Source: Rhizobium bangladeshense
GTDB taxonomy: Bacteria > Pseudomonadota > Alphaproteobacteria > Rhizobiales > Rhizobiaceae
Length of the DNA stretch: 64,000 nt
NCBI RefSeq assembly: GCF_001662075.1
Contig: NZ_LYPL01000010.1
Coordinates: 62,001-126,000, forward strand
Direction of reading: 5' to 3'
Every line of letters starts with the position of its first letter. Position 1 is the stretch's first letter. Shown here one piece after another: positions 33,983 through 42,453 of the stretch. The position numbers and the translations under genes were made by a program. Below the pieces are notes generated by a model, which saw only the letters and a list, made by a program, of their open reading frames with translations, had not been told where the DNA came from and did no database searches.

Positions 33983-35007
33983 GTTACGACGCCGCCATAT
34001 TTCTTACCGGGATAAGGAGGTTGTTTAAGCACTTCCGCGACGCCTGTCAGGCTCGTGTAGTGGTCAGCCATCCGTTTACGCATCGCCCGATCGGGAAGGT
34101 CGCCGTAGAGCGCTGCCATGTTGTCGAGGAGATGCTGCGGCCGGCTGGTTGCGGGGATGACATTGGTCACGGCCGGATGGGAAATGATCCATTTCAGGAA
34201 ATATTGCGCCCATGTCTCAATACCGATCTCACGCGCGAAATCCGGGACCGGCTGCCGGGCGACCGGCGTGAACAGCCTCGCCTTCTCGAAGGGAATGTTG
34301 ATCTGGACCGCAACGCCGTTCGCCGCACAGGCGTCGAGGAGCCTCTGTTCGGCAGCTCTCGTAATGATCGTATAGGCGATCTGCACGAAGTCCAGCGTAC
34401 CTGTGTTCACGAGACGCTCCATCGTGTCGTAATATTCGGGGCTCCATTGGGTGATGCCGACATACCGGACAGCGCCTTCGGCTTTTTTCTGGGCGAGCCA
34501 ATGGCGCACCTGGTCATGGTTTTCGAGGCTATGAACCTGCAGCACGTCAAGCTGGTTGCGCCAGAGCCTTTCCCGCGACTGCCTCAGCTGCCGCTCCGAA
34601 TGGCTGTTGTCCGATAGGTAGTCGCCCGTGGTCCACGTCTTGTTGGTGATGAAGATGTCGTCGGCGATGCCGAGATCGGTAATGAAGTCGCCGACGCAGG
34701 TTTCCGCCATGCCATAGAGCGGAGATGTATCTATGACCCGCCCGCCGTTCTCGTGGAACAGCCGGATCACTTCGCGCACATCGCCCCGGGGGTCGCCAGG
34801 GCGAATGTCGAAGGTCTCGAATGTACCGAGACCGATCACCGGGATCATCTCGCCCGTTTTTGGGATCGGTCGCAGGATCGGAGTGCGGGCCGGTTGCTGG
34901 GCTGCCACCCGTCGCGGCGAGAGCGACAAGCCAAGCATAGATGCCGCTGCAGTGGTCGCTGCACCGGCCAGCAACGTCCGGCGTTTTGTTGCATATTCTG
35001 ACATCAT
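33952..35007 (-). CDS. Tat-exported aldo/keto reductase
   Basis: The product is 351 residues. The N-terminus KRRTLLAGAATTAAASM is a twin-arginine signal, so the enzyme is probably exported folded with its cofactor. The TIM-barrel reductase follows, with catalytic Asp and Tyr in VIDTSPLYG, Lys in ITNKTW and His in LQVHSLEN. ATG 35007 has AGGAG ten bases upstream. Gene overlap with the SUMF1-like protein suggests a common periplasmic task; substrate unknown. Confidence 0.85.
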   Translation of the reverse strand: MMSEYATKRRTLLAGAATTAAASMLGLSLSPRRVAAQQPARTPILRPIPKTGEMIPVIGLGTFETFDIRPGDPRGDVREVIRLFHENGGRVIDTSPLYGMAETCVGDFITDLGIADDIFITNKTWTTGDYLSDNSHSERQLRQSRERLWRNQLDVLQVHSLENHDQVRHWLAQKKAEGAVRYVGITQWSPEYYDTMERLVNTGTLDFVQIAYTIITRAAEQRLLDACAANGVAVQINIPFEKARLFTPVARQPVPDFAREIGIETWAQYFLKWIISHPAVTNVIPATSRPQHLLDNMAALYGDLPDRAMRKRMADHYTSLTGVAEVLKQPPYPGKKYGGVVTWPFPQAQRT

Positions 35008-35284
35008 CTCGGAAGATCTCCTGTTGTCGCAACAGGAACGTTAAGCTGCACCGCGACGCCATGCGCGCCCGATCCTGATCATCTGCCTGATCCTGACCAA
35101 TTTTGTGACCCAGCAGGCCGCATGGCATCCTGTTCGCGAAGAACACGGACGGCCTCATGCTTTGCCGCACCAGAAGCGAGCTTCGTGACCAGGGCTTCGA
35201 TTCGCATCAAGGCGTGCGACTGCTCGCCGTAAGGCGTACTTCTACCCGCGGCGAGCGAAAGCGAAGACGGGGAACGCGGTTGTA

Positions 35285-36508
35285 TCACTCTGCAGGTTGC
35301 CTGAGCGGGAGCGGCGCCATTGCTCGGTCTCCAGTGAGACTCTGCTGACCCACGACTACGATCAGTACCGCAGACAAGCTGGCTGCGACCGAAACCCAAA
35401 AACCATTGCTCGGGCCGTAAGTGTCGACCACCCAGCCGGAGACGAAGGCGCCGAGCGCCATACCGATACCAATGCCGGTCATAACCCAGGTCACACCTTC
35501 CGTCAGCATCGATTCCGGCACGCGGCGCTCGATGAGCCCGAAGGCGGTGATGAAGACGGGTGAGATGGCGATGCCGCTCACGAAGACTGCGAAGGCAAGG
35601 AACCAGACAGAACTGCTCGCGACAAGAAGTGGTAGAGCGGTGAGCGCAAGCACGCCGACAGCGATTAGCAGTTGGCGCTGGAGGGCCAGCTTGGGGTTTA
35701 TTGCTCCGATTATGAGGCCAACCATGAAAGAGCCAATGGCATAAACGCCGATGACGAGGCTGGCCGCTTCAGGCCGCCCGAGTTCTTTGGTAATTGCAAC
35801 AGCGCTGACCTCAGCCGTGGCGAAGGTAGAGCCGACAAAGACCAACGCGAGCGTGATAATCTGGACCGGGCGCAACCAGATTGCCGACCGATGGTTGGTG
35901 CCCATGTCGACCGGGCGCACTTTCGGTTCTGTCGACCGCTGCACGAGAAAGGCAAAACTGCCGAGCGCCATGAAAAGAGTGCTCACGATCATGCCGGCCT
36001 CCGGGAAGAGCGAGACGGCTAGGCCGACAGAAAGCGATGCGCCAGCGATATAGACAAGTTCGTCCGCAGCGGATTCAAAGGCGAAGGCTGTATTAAGCTC
36101 AGGTCTGTCGCGGAAGATCTCTGTCCAGCGGGCACGCAGCATTGCTGGAATACTGGGCATTGTTGCCGCAAAGAGTGCCGAGAGGAACAGCGTCCACGAA
36201 GGCCAACCCTGGTTTGCGGCCGCGATCAACGTCCCGAATGCGATCACCGAGACGACGGTGGTGGGGATCAGGACGGCGCGTTGGCCCAACTGATCCACCT
36301 GCCGCGAAATCTGCGGGGAGATCACGGCGTTGGTCAGCGCAAAGGTCGCGGAGACAGCGCCCGCGAGCCAATATTCTCCATGAGTTTGAGAAAGCATGGC
36401 GACGATACCAATCGGCGCCATCGCTATTGGAAGGCGGGCGAAGAAACCTGCAGCGGAAAAGCCTTTGGTTCCGGGCGCGCGGAAAATTTCTACATATGGA
36501 TTATGCAT
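35285..36508 (-). CDS. MFS transporter
   Basis: The 407-residue inner-membrane protein has about 12 predicted transmembrane segments, of the major facilitator superfamily. Helix-loop features such as SRQVDQLGQRAVLIPTT (loop 2-3) fit drug-efflux-type members. It is divergently transcribed from a TetR gene across a spacer full of palindromes, the standard layout of a repressor-controlled pump. The drug or metabolite exported is unknown. The gap to the reductase gene downstream (35008-35284) shows no supported gene. Confidence 0.87.
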   Translation of the reverse strand: MHNPYVEIFRAPGTKGFSAAGFFARLPIAMAPIGIVAMLSQTHGEYWLAGAVSATFALTNAVISPQISRQVDQLGQRAVLIPTTVVSVIAFGTLIAAANQGWPSWTLFLSALFAATMPSIPAMLRARWTEIFRDRPELNTAFAFESAADELVYIAGASLSVGLAVSLFPEAGMIVSTLFMALGSFAFLVQRSTEPKVRPVDMGTNHRSAIWLRPVQIITLALVFVGSTFATAEVSAVAITKELGRPEAASLVIGVYAIGSFMVGLIIGAINPKLALQRQLLIAVGVLALTALPLLVASSSVWFLAFAVFVSGIAISPVFITAFGLIERRVPESMLTEGVTWVMTGIGIGMALGAFVSGWVVDTYGPSNGFWVSVAASLSAVLIVVVGQQSLTGDRAMAPLPLRQPAE

Positions 36509-36542
36509 CGGCGTGTTCCGTGTTAGAGCTAAACGCCACGTA

Positions 36543-36557
36543 CATACGCAACGTATG
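36543..36557. promoter_or_regulatory. TetR operator candidate 1
   Basis: CATACG-CAA-CGTATG is a perfect inverted repeat with 6-base arms in the 122-base spacer between the MFS and TetR genes. The same CGTATG core recurs in operator 2. Confidence 0.65.
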
Positions 36558-36580
36558 CAAATGTGTAATCAAATGCACGG

Positions 36581-36609
36581 CGTATGTCAATTAACATACG
36601 ATGCGTATG
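36581..36609. promoter_or_regulatory. TetR operator candidate 2
   Basis: CGTATGT (36581-36587) and ACATACG (36594-36600) form a perfect 7-base inverted repeat with a 6-base spacer. A further CGTATG follows at 36604-36609, just before the TetR start. Sharing the core of operator 1 supports autoregulation and control of the pump. Confidence 0.65.
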
Positions 36610-36630
36610 AGAATGGATGATGGAGGACCT

Positions 36631-37227
36631 ATGCGCAGGTCACGTAATGAAATGATTGCTGAGACTCGGGCCAAGCTCTTGGCTGCAGGCCGAAGAGCAT
36701 TTGGTGCCTCTGGTTACGCCGAATCTTCCATGGACGACTTTACGGGTGAAGCCGGACTGACGCGCGGCGCTCTTTATCATCACTTCGGCGACAAGAAGGG
36801 ACTGTTCGCGGCTGTCGTAGCCGAGATCGACAGCGAGATGACGGCCCGACTCTGCGAGATCTCTTCTATGGCATCGACGCGCTGGCAGGGATTCGTGGAC
36901 GAGAATATTGGTTACGTCCTAATGGCGCTGGAGCCGGAACTTCAGCGCATCATGTTTCGCGATGGGCCGGCCGTCCTCGGTGATCCATCGCAGTGGCCGA
37001 ATGCAAACGGCTGCATCGCCGCGGTTGCCCAAAGTCTCGAGACCTTGAAACAAGAAGGCGTCATCGTCGATATCGACCCTGAAGCCGGTGCTCGCCTGAT
37101 CAACGCTGCCAGCAGCAGTGCGGCGCAATGGATCGCTAATGCCGAAAATCCGGATGCCATCGCGAAGCGGGCTGTAGAGAGTTTTCGAACCTTTTTGGAA
37201 GGCCTGCGCACCAATAAAATTGACTAA
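36631..37227 (+). CDS. TetR-family repressor of the divergent MFS gene
   Basis: The product is 198 residues. The TetR N-terminal HTH is evident (AFGASGYAESSMDDFTGEAG, LTRGALYHHFGDKKGLF). The remaining all-helical part would bind the ligand, probably the pump's substrate. ATG 36631 has GGAGG at 36622-36626 and is chosen over in-frame ATGs at 36601 and 36613. Operator-like palindromes lie immediately upstream. Confidence 0.87.
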   Translation: MRRSRNEMIAETRAKLLAAGRRAFGASGYAESSMDDFTGEAGLTRGALYHHFGDKKGLFAAVVAEIDSEMTARLCEISSMASTRWQGFVDENIGYVLMALEPELQRIMFRDGPAVLGDPSQWPNANGCIAAVAQSLETLKQEGVIVDIDPEAGARLINAASSSAAQWIANAENPDAIAKRAVESFRTFLEGLRTNKID

Positions 37228-37300
37228 GCTGGCGCTGTCGACTTGTTGGTACGATCGCCAGCCAGATCGCAGAAAGGCGCGCCCAGGCCAGAAAAGTCAG

Positions 37301-37472
37301 CTAGGGCTGGCGGAGATCGTCGGCAACCGTCGAGAAGTAGCCACTATGCGTCTTGCCGGCCGAGTTGGCGCGCCATCTCATTGACCGGCACCTTGCGTTC
37401 CACAGGCTGGTGCAGGCGACGGCGATCGGCGAGGTTCAGCTGCAAATAGCAGTCAGGCAGCGCAACTTTAAA
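37301..37472 (-). pseudogene. IS30-family transposase remnant
   Basis: Read leftwards, the minus strand gives LADRRRLHQPVERKVPVNEM followed by ARQLGR, the N-terminal HTH region of IS30-family transposases. After a stop and frame change it gives SGYFSTVADDL, normally found about 20 residues further on. The deletion between the blocks and absence of the catalytic domain mark it as a dead fragment. The rest of the gap 37228-37574 shows nothing recognisable. Confidence 0.6.
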
Positions 37473-37574
37473 TTGTCAATGCGGCGTAATCTATCTTATG
37501 GAACTTGAACGCGTTAAGCAAACGCAGCCGCATAACGCATTGAAAATATTCGACAACATTGGCACGTTTCCGCA

Positions 37575-38717
37575 TCAACGCTTCAGCGTCAGCCAATCGC
37601 CGATCGTTGTCCCAAAATGTCGCATGGAACGAGTTGCGGGGATGGCAGGGCGCTCGGTGGCGATGGTCTTTCGGACCTCACGCGGGCTGAGCCCGAATTC
37701 GTGGCTGAAGGCGCGCGTGAAATTGGCTGCAACGTCGAAGCCGGCGGCCTCGGCAATTTCCGAGATCGGCCTGTTGTCGGTCGGGTTGGTGAGATCCGCA
37801 TAGGCCTGCAGCAATCGACGTTTGCGAATGTAATTGAAGACGCCTCCGCTCGTTTCGAACAATTGGTAGAGCCGCGTCCGCGAGATGCCCAGCGCACGGC
37901 ACATGACCTCCGGCGTCAAGCTATCGGAATGAAGATTGAGGTGAATATAGCGATGCGCCCGCTCCATCAGCCCCATATTGGCCTGTTCCTGAGCGCGATC
38001 CAAACTTGTGGACGATGCAGCGCATGCAACGACCATATCGCCGATCGTCCGTATGATCCGCGGCACCTCCTCCACCGTCAAATTGCTGAGGTTCGCTTCC
38101 AGGCCGTTGATATAGCTGACGAGCAATTCAGCCAGGCTGCCGGAGAGGACGGTGTTGTTGGCGTTCTGCAGAAGACTTGCATCATGGGTCAACTGCTCAT
38201 AGGGCAGGAAGACGAGCACAGCGACTGAATCGGTCATCCGCCCGCGGTACGGATAACCAAGCGACCTGAAAAATATCTCGCCCGGGCCGGTCTCCGTTAC
38301 ATGGCGATTGGCCTCGGTCCAGGCCCGGCCGCTGCGCAGTATGCCGACATTCCAGTGATCGATTGGGCTCGATCGCAGCATGGCCTGATCGCGAATATAG
38401 CTGCATGCCTGCGCGCGCTGCTGAACGATGAGGATATCGCCGAGATGCCAGCCGGTCTGTTCCCCAAGAAAACCGTCGTCCTCTGATTTTCCGTCCGGCA
38501 GATGAACGTCCACAAGCGGCGCCATGTGGGATCGCCAGGACTGGAACTGTTCTTTCGGCGGCAGGTCTTGCGTCGAAAATTGCAACGGCACCAGTGCCGG
38601 CGGAACGTCCGCCCGATGTTCTTTCTGCGGGGACGGTTCGCGCGGCCAGCGCCGCCGCTCCAAATGGGCCGGCCACTCCCGTCCAGCAGCCGGGTCATCT
38701 CCAGACTCCGCGACCAT
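37575..38717 (-). CDS. AraC-family transcriptional regulator
   Basis: The product is 380 residues from ATG 38717, which has GGAGGAAT six bases upstream; longer in-frame starts lack such a site. An N-terminal sensor domain (AraC-binding-like, about residues 60-230) precedes the DNA-binding domain, with SLTPEVMCRALGISRTRLYQ and ISEIAEAAGFDVAANFTRAF as the two HTH units and a GLSPREVR close. Target genes are unknown: the neighbouring DNA is a transposase remnant on one side and a long spacer on the other. Confidence 0.87.
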   Translation of the reverse strand: MVAESGDDPAAGREWPAHLERRRWPREPSPQKEHRADVPPALVPLQFSTQDLPPKEQFQSWRSHMAPLVDVHLPDGKSEDDGFLGEQTGWHLGDILIVQQRAQACSYIRDQAMLRSSPIDHWNVGILRSGRAWTEANRHVTETGPGEIFFRSLGYPYRGRMTDSVAVLVFLPYEQLTHDASLLQNANNTVLSGSLAELLVSYINGLEANLSNLTVEEVPRIIRTIGDMVVACAASSTSLDRAQEQANMGLMERAHRYIHLNLHSDSLTPEVMCRALGISRTRLYQLFETSGGVFNYIRKRRLLQAYADLTNPTDNRPISEIAEAAGFDVAANFTRAFSHEFGLSPREVRKTIATERPAIPATRSMRHFGTTIGDWLTLKR

Positions 38718-39072
38718 CCAATTCCTCCAGCGCATAGCCGATCCGGGGCTGTTGAAACTGAAGCAAGCAATCGCTTTCGCGGTTGAAACGTCCGCGCAAC
38801 CCATCCGATGGAACCGAATCGACTGAAGCTCTACGTGCATAAGCTACTTATCATATTCCTATGCGAGCAGAAATGGACGCACCGATAATTTTCAGGATGC
38901 GGCGATAACGACAATTCCGTCCTGTTGCTGTATCTAATTAAGCAATGGTTAATTCCGAAAACGTTCGGAAATTCCAAAAAGCTCACTTGCCGGTGCAATG
39001 CAGTTTCAAAGCACCCTCAACGTGAAACGACAGTTATTCAAAACAACAAATGCGAGAACAGGAGGATAGGTC
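38718..39072. other. Long spacer without supported gene
   Basis: About 355 bases upstream of the AraC regulator. The part from 38841 is AT-richer than the surrounding genes and probably holds the AraC promoter, but no clear boxes, RNA gene or frame with a ribosome-binding site were seen. Confidence 0.4.
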
Positions 39073-39243
39073 GTGAACTATCTGGGCAATATTCGTGCGC
39101 GCTTTGCGCGATCGTCGGCTTGCGACAGGAGTTCTTCTCCGCACAACCAGCAGGCGCCAGGAAAAATTCCTATCGCCGGTCGTGCGGGTTTTCCCTGCTC
39201 ACATTCATGCGAGACGCTCCTGAGGCCGGACATCGGCAACTGA
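39073..39243 (+). CDS. Possible small protein
   Basis: A GTG at 39073 is preceded by GGAGG at 39061-39065 with seven-base spacing and opens a 56-codon frame ending TGA at 39241-39243. The peptide is basic with several Cys and Ser residues (RARFARSSACDRSSS) and has no recognised domain. The strong ribosome-binding site is the only support; it could be fortuitous. Confidence 0.3.
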   Translation: MNYLGNIRARFARSSACDRSSSPHNQQAPGKIPIAGRAGFPCSHSCETLLRPDIGN

Positions 39244-39381
39244 TGGCGCGCGAAGGGTTGCGCGCAGCCGAGGCCGTCTGTGTCGATGCGTAATGAGCCC
39301 GAGGCTTGCACGCAACCCTTACTATATCCACCCACTGGCGAATTTTTGCGACGCTGCCCATGTGGCAGAATGGAGGCTAAG

Positions 39382-39582
39382 ATGACTACTGCATGTGATG
39401 AGGAACATATCGAATTGAAGCCGCTTTCGAGCTGCAGACGAGAGGTCGAAGTCGCAATGGTTGAGATGCTCGTTAGTTTGCAGAAACATGGATGGTCGGC
39501 TGCTGAATTGGCATTGGCGCTCGCAGATGCCTCCGAAGATCTCGTCATGCTGATCGCGACCAAAAAGCTTCGACCGCATTGA
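39382..39582 (+). CDS. Small hypothetical helical protein
   Basis: The product is 66 residues. ATG 39382 has GGAGG five bases upstream, so it is preferred over ATG 39370 and the longer frame. It is acidic and predicted helical; the central QKHGWSAAELALALADASED resembles AGWSPDEATEALAALRLQD of the small protein at 39890-40114. The two may be members of one rhizobial small-protein family. No signal peptide or known domain. Function unknown. Confidence 0.6.
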   Translation: MTTACDEEHIELKPLSSCRREVEVAMVEMLVSLQKHGWSAAELALALADASEDLVMLIATKKLRPH

Positions 39583-39590
39583 TGCGTGTC

Positions 39591-39683
39591 GCCCGGAAAT
39601 GTGCAGCGGTTCCGGGACAACGACATGCCTCAAAACAATGAGCTGAAGCGCGTCGCATGAATTAAATTTGATGCGACGCGCTT
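39591..39683. repeat. Rhizobial intergenic palindromic element, copy 1
   Basis: Two stems: CCCGGAA...TTCCGGG around TGTGCAGCGG, then AAGCGCGTCGCAT (39646-39658) matched exactly by ATGCGACGCGCTT (39671-39683). The TGTGCAGCGGTT...GACAACGACATGC portion recurs at 59892-59936. It follows a gene end, so the second stem may also act as a terminator or mRNA stabiliser. Confidence 0.7.
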
Positions 39684-39889
39684 TAGAAAAATGATCGCAG
39701 CTGTCTCAATGAGACGGCAGCTGTGTCAGGCCCGCAGTGAGTTCCATCACATCCATCGCCGCGCCGGAGATGGGTGGCGACGGTCGGGTCGTACACCAGC
39801 GGGAATGATCGTCCGCATAAAATGAGATCGAGGAAGCAGCCGCGATCCTAAGATATCGACTACCCGATCTCGTCGATTTGTTCTCGAGC

Positions 39890-40114
39890 TTACTGGCCGG
39901 TTCGTTCGTCGAGGATGGAGAGTGCGTCCTGCAGTCTGAGTGCCGCCAGCGCTTCCGTTGCCTCATCAGGAGACCATCCTGCTTCCAGCGCTGCGGAGAG
40001 AACGAGCGATTCCGTTTGAAGCTCGAGCTTTTCATAAAGCGGCTCGATGGCTTCGCGGGCGGTGACAACGTGCTGGTCGGGCGGAGTGATGGGTGTCGCA
40101 GCAACCGTCGGCAT
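39890..40114 (-). CDS. Small hypothetical helical protein
   Basis: The product is 74 residues from ATG 40114, preceded by AAGGAGGAG, an excellent ribosome-binding site. It is acidic and helical, with the block LEAGWSPDEATEALAALRLQ similar to the small protein at 39382-39582. A stress-sigma-like promoter lies about 30 bases upstream. No known domain. Convergent with 39382-39582 across copy 1 of the palindromic element. Confidence 0.65.
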   Translation of the reverse strand: MPTVAATPITPPDQHVVTAREAIEPLYEKLELQTESLVLSAALEAGWSPDEATEALAALRLQDALSILDERTGQ

Positions 40115-40144
40115 AATGCTCCTCCTTTTGAACGCTAAGGTTCG

Positions 40145-40171
40145 AAACCCAATTGCAGGCATGCTTGTTCC
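40145..40171 (-). promoter_or_regulatory. Possible EcfG/RpoE4-type general-stress promoter
   Basis: On the minus strand GGAAC (40171-40167) is followed after 17 bases by GGTT (40149-40146), close to the alphaproteobacterial stress-sigma pattern GGAAC-N16/17-CGTT. It would drive the small protein starting at 40114. Confidence 0.4.
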
Positions 40172-40363
40172 GTTCACAATCGCTTTTTCAGCCTTATCAC
40201 GGCTGACGAAAACTGTTCCGAACGCCGGACGGTCGCAACTCGCCCCATCATCGGCGTCTCTGCGGTCGCAGCGAAACCTTCGCGCGATGAACGAACGCAC
40301 AGGCTACCGCACAATTGCCGAAAGCGGAAGCGACTTGCGGTAATCATCGAACAGAGGGCGCTG

Positions 40364-41176
40364 CTATGAAGCGCGCCGCAACATCTGGCGAAATTTCCGC
40401 CATTTCAGAAACGCGCGAATGATGATGGCCGGCGGGATCTTCCTGTGGTCGCCGACCGTTCCCTGCCTGGCGAACGGCGCGTTCGGATCGAGCAGAAAGG
40501 CGACCAGGAGGCTTGAGCTCTTCGCCTCTGCTTGGAGTCTGGCATCGGACAAATGCAGCCCCTGCTCGCTTTCGGCAAAGCTCTGCCCGTCGACAAGGAC
40601 GACGCCGCTGAAGGCGTAGAAATAGAGATCCCTGCCTTGCCTGTGCGGGAATTCCGCTCGTGCGCCCGCGTCCAGCCGGATATCGAAGATGTCGACGGCG
40701 CTGCGGACATAAAACGGCGCGCCCTCCCCTTCCCGGCCGACCAGATGCCGCCAGACATTCGCCGCGGCCGCGGGGATCGGGCCGTATTGGATTTTCGGCG
40801 CGAGACCGGCCGCTCGCGGACGGATGAGGATCTGCAGCATCCGCAGCGGCGGATCGGAGGCCAGCGTCTCCTCGGAATGCCAGAAGCCTGTTCCGGCATT
40901 CATCACCATCAGATGGTCGCGGTCGACCACCAGCCGGCCGGTAGCCTTGTCGTCATGGCGCATCACGCCTTCCGGCACCCAGGAGACGATCTCGTCGTCC
41001 CTGTGCTCATGCATCGCGATCAGGCGGCCGGGGACCAGGAGGGATTCGACGACCATGGCGAGAGGGCCGTGACCGTGGTCAAGCGGTTTCGGCTTCAGCC
41101 ATCCTGGCATGTTGACGTGCGCGACGAAGCCTCCAGCATCCCGCACCACGAATGTTCGTTCGCCCTTGAGCAGCAT
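40364..41176 (-). CDS. Pirin family protein
   Basis: The product is 270 residues of the double-cupin pirin family. ATG 41176 has GGAGG five bases upstream and is preferred over ATG 41188. Metal-ligand region MHEHRDDEIVSWVPEG, followed by MVMNAGTGFWHSEE, is typical. Pirins act as redox-sensitive regulators or quercetin-oxidising enzymes; which applies here cannot be told. It stands alone between two rhizobial repeat regions. Confidence 0.87.
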   Translation of the reverse strand: MLLKGERTFVVRDAGGFVAHVNMPGWLKPKPLDHGHGPLAMVVESLLVPGRLIAMHEHRDDEIVSWVPEGVMRHDDKATGRLVVDRDHLMVMNAGTGFWHSEETLASDPPLRMLQILIRPRAAGLAPKIQYGPIPAAAANVWRHLVGREGEGAPFYVRSAVDIFDIRLDAGARAEFPHRQGRDLYFYAFSGVVLVDGQSFAESEQGLHLSDARLQAEAKSSSLLVAFLLDPNAPFARQGTVGDHRKIPPAIIIRAFLKWRKFRQMLRRAS

Positions 41177-41306
41177 CGCGTCCTCCATGCCTGCCAGGCT
41201 GAACTCCTGCCGCTATCAATCGATCACGAAGCGCTGCGGGGCTCGAACACCGCCAACGGGCAGACGGTGGTAATCGTCTTGCTGACGATGCCGATGAATG
41301 GCCCTG

Positions 41307-41357
41307 GAACAGGATTCGGATTTTAGGCCAAGTCGGCCTAAAATCCGAATCCTGTTC
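41307..41357. repeat. Long perfect palindrome (23-base arms)
   Basis: GAACAGGATTCGGATTTTAG plus GGCC... arms at 41307-41329 pair perfectly with 41335-41357 around a 5-base loop. There is no T-run, so it is more likely a dispersed palindromic element than a simple terminator. Confidence 0.75.
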
Positions 41358-41371
41358 TCAATTAAAGAGTT

Positions 41372-41421
41372 AGAGCATGATGTCGTCCGAAAACCGCTCA
41401 CGCTTTTCGGCATCATGCTCT
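41372..41421. repeat. Rhizobial AGAGCATGATG palindromic element
   Basis: AGAGCATGATG (41372-41382) pairs with CATCATGCTCT (41411-41421), and inner CCGAAAA pairs with TTTTCGG. This element with its GCTCACGC loop is widespread in rhizobial intergenic DNA (recognised from memory). Confidence 0.75.
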
Positions 41422-41471
41422 AGTGGCAATCTGAAAAATCCGCCGCAACCGATTCGCTGACGGGATCTCCA

Positions 41472-41957
41472 ATGACCACCGACGCCGCACGAAATCCGCA
41501 TCCGATCTACTTTGCCGGCGCTTTTGCCACGGGCGGCCTCCTGACTTTCATGGTTCACCTGAACGGCGAGCTGGCACGCTACGGGAATCCGCTGTTTTCG
41601 TCCTGGACCGCGCACGGCACCGGCATCATCGCAGCCGTCATTCTTCTCCTGCTGGTCCACCGGCGGCGCAGGCCAAAGCCGGAACAAAGCCTGCGCGCGC
41701 CTCTATGGGCCTATCTTGGCGGGCTCTCCGGCGCGGCAACGGTGATGCTGACCTCGACGACGGTCAATTCACCGCTCGGGCTTTCCGGCACCTTGGCCTT
41801 GGGCCTGGCAGGCCAGGTCGTCTTCAGCCTCGCGGCCGATAGCTGGGGGCTGTTCGGCATGCAAAAGCGGCATCCCGATACCCGCGATATCGCGGCGCTC
41901 AGTCTGGTCGTCGCGGGGGCGGCGCTGATCATCCTGTTCGGGCGAGGTGCGGCGTGA
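41472..41957 (+). CDS. DMT-type small transporter subunit (DUF606/YdcZ), first of pair
   Basis: The 161-residue protein has about five predicted transmembrane helices of the DUF606/YdcZ family (drug/metabolite superfamily). VNSPLGLSGTLALGLAGQVV is a characteristic block. It overlaps the next gene by four bases, and both encode half-size DMT proteins. They probably form a heterodimeric exporter. Substrate unknown. Confidence 0.82.
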   Translation: MTTDAARNPHPIYFAGAFATGGLLTFMVHLNGELARYGNPLFSSWTAHGTGIIAAVILLLLVHRRRRPKPEQSLRAPLWAYLGGLSGAATVMLTSTTVNSPLGLSGTLALGLAGQVVFSLAADSWGLFGMQKRHPDTRDIAALSLVVAGAALIILFGRGAA

Positions 41958-42394
41958 CGCTCTTCGTACTCCTCGCTTGCCTCGGCGGCGTGCTCGTGGG
42001 CCTCAGCCGTCAGCTCAATGGGCGGTTGAGCATCTCCACGACGCCGCTGATCGCATCCTTCTGGAATCACGCGATAGGTTTCGCCGCACTGACCTGCCTC
42101 GGTCTCTTCGTCGGAGGGCTGCTTCCGGCGGGCGCCGCCGAGGCGCCCTGGTATGCCTATCTCGGCGGCCCGCTCGGCGTTGTCTTCGTGGCGGCCGGCA
42201 GTTGGGCGATTGCGCGGATCGGCGCGGTCAATTCGGCTCTGCTGATCATCGGCGGGCAGATGGTCACGGGGGTGGCGTTTGATTATATCAATGCCGTGCC
42301 GGCCTCGTTCTGGGCGAACGCCGGCGGAATTCTCCTCATCGTCGGCGGAATGATCGTCAGCCGGGGACGGCGCAAGGTCGACCGTTCGCAATAG
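41954..42394 (+). CDS. DMT-type small transporter subunit (DUF606/YdcZ), second of pair
   Basis: The 146-residue protein has about five transmembrane helices in the same family as its partner: LSRQLNGRLSISTTPLIASF near the start and ALLIIGGQMVTGVAFDYINA later. GTG 41954 overlaps the previous stop (GTGA), indicating coupled translation and obligatory pairing. Confidence 0.82.
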   Translation: MTLFVLLACLGGVLVGLSRQLNGRLSISTTPLIASFWNHAIGFAALTCLGLFVGGLLPAGAAEAPWYAYLGGPLGVVFVAAGSWAIARIGAVNSALLIIGGQMVTGVAFDYINAVPASFWANAGGILLIVGGMIVSRGRRKVDRSQ

Positions 42395-42453
42395 CCGGAC
42401 ATGACGTTTGCCAGTCGGCGGGGATCGCTCCCCGCCCACTGGTCACTGCATTC

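Noticed and set aside
35008..35284. Short minus-strand frame between the reductase and MFS genes
   Set aside because: Its longer form overlaps the MFS gene, has no start signal and encodes no recognised domain.
41307..41421. Rho-independent terminator for the pirin or DMT genes
   Set aside because: The strong stems are not followed by a T-run on either strand, and their sequences fit dispersed rhizobial palindromes better.
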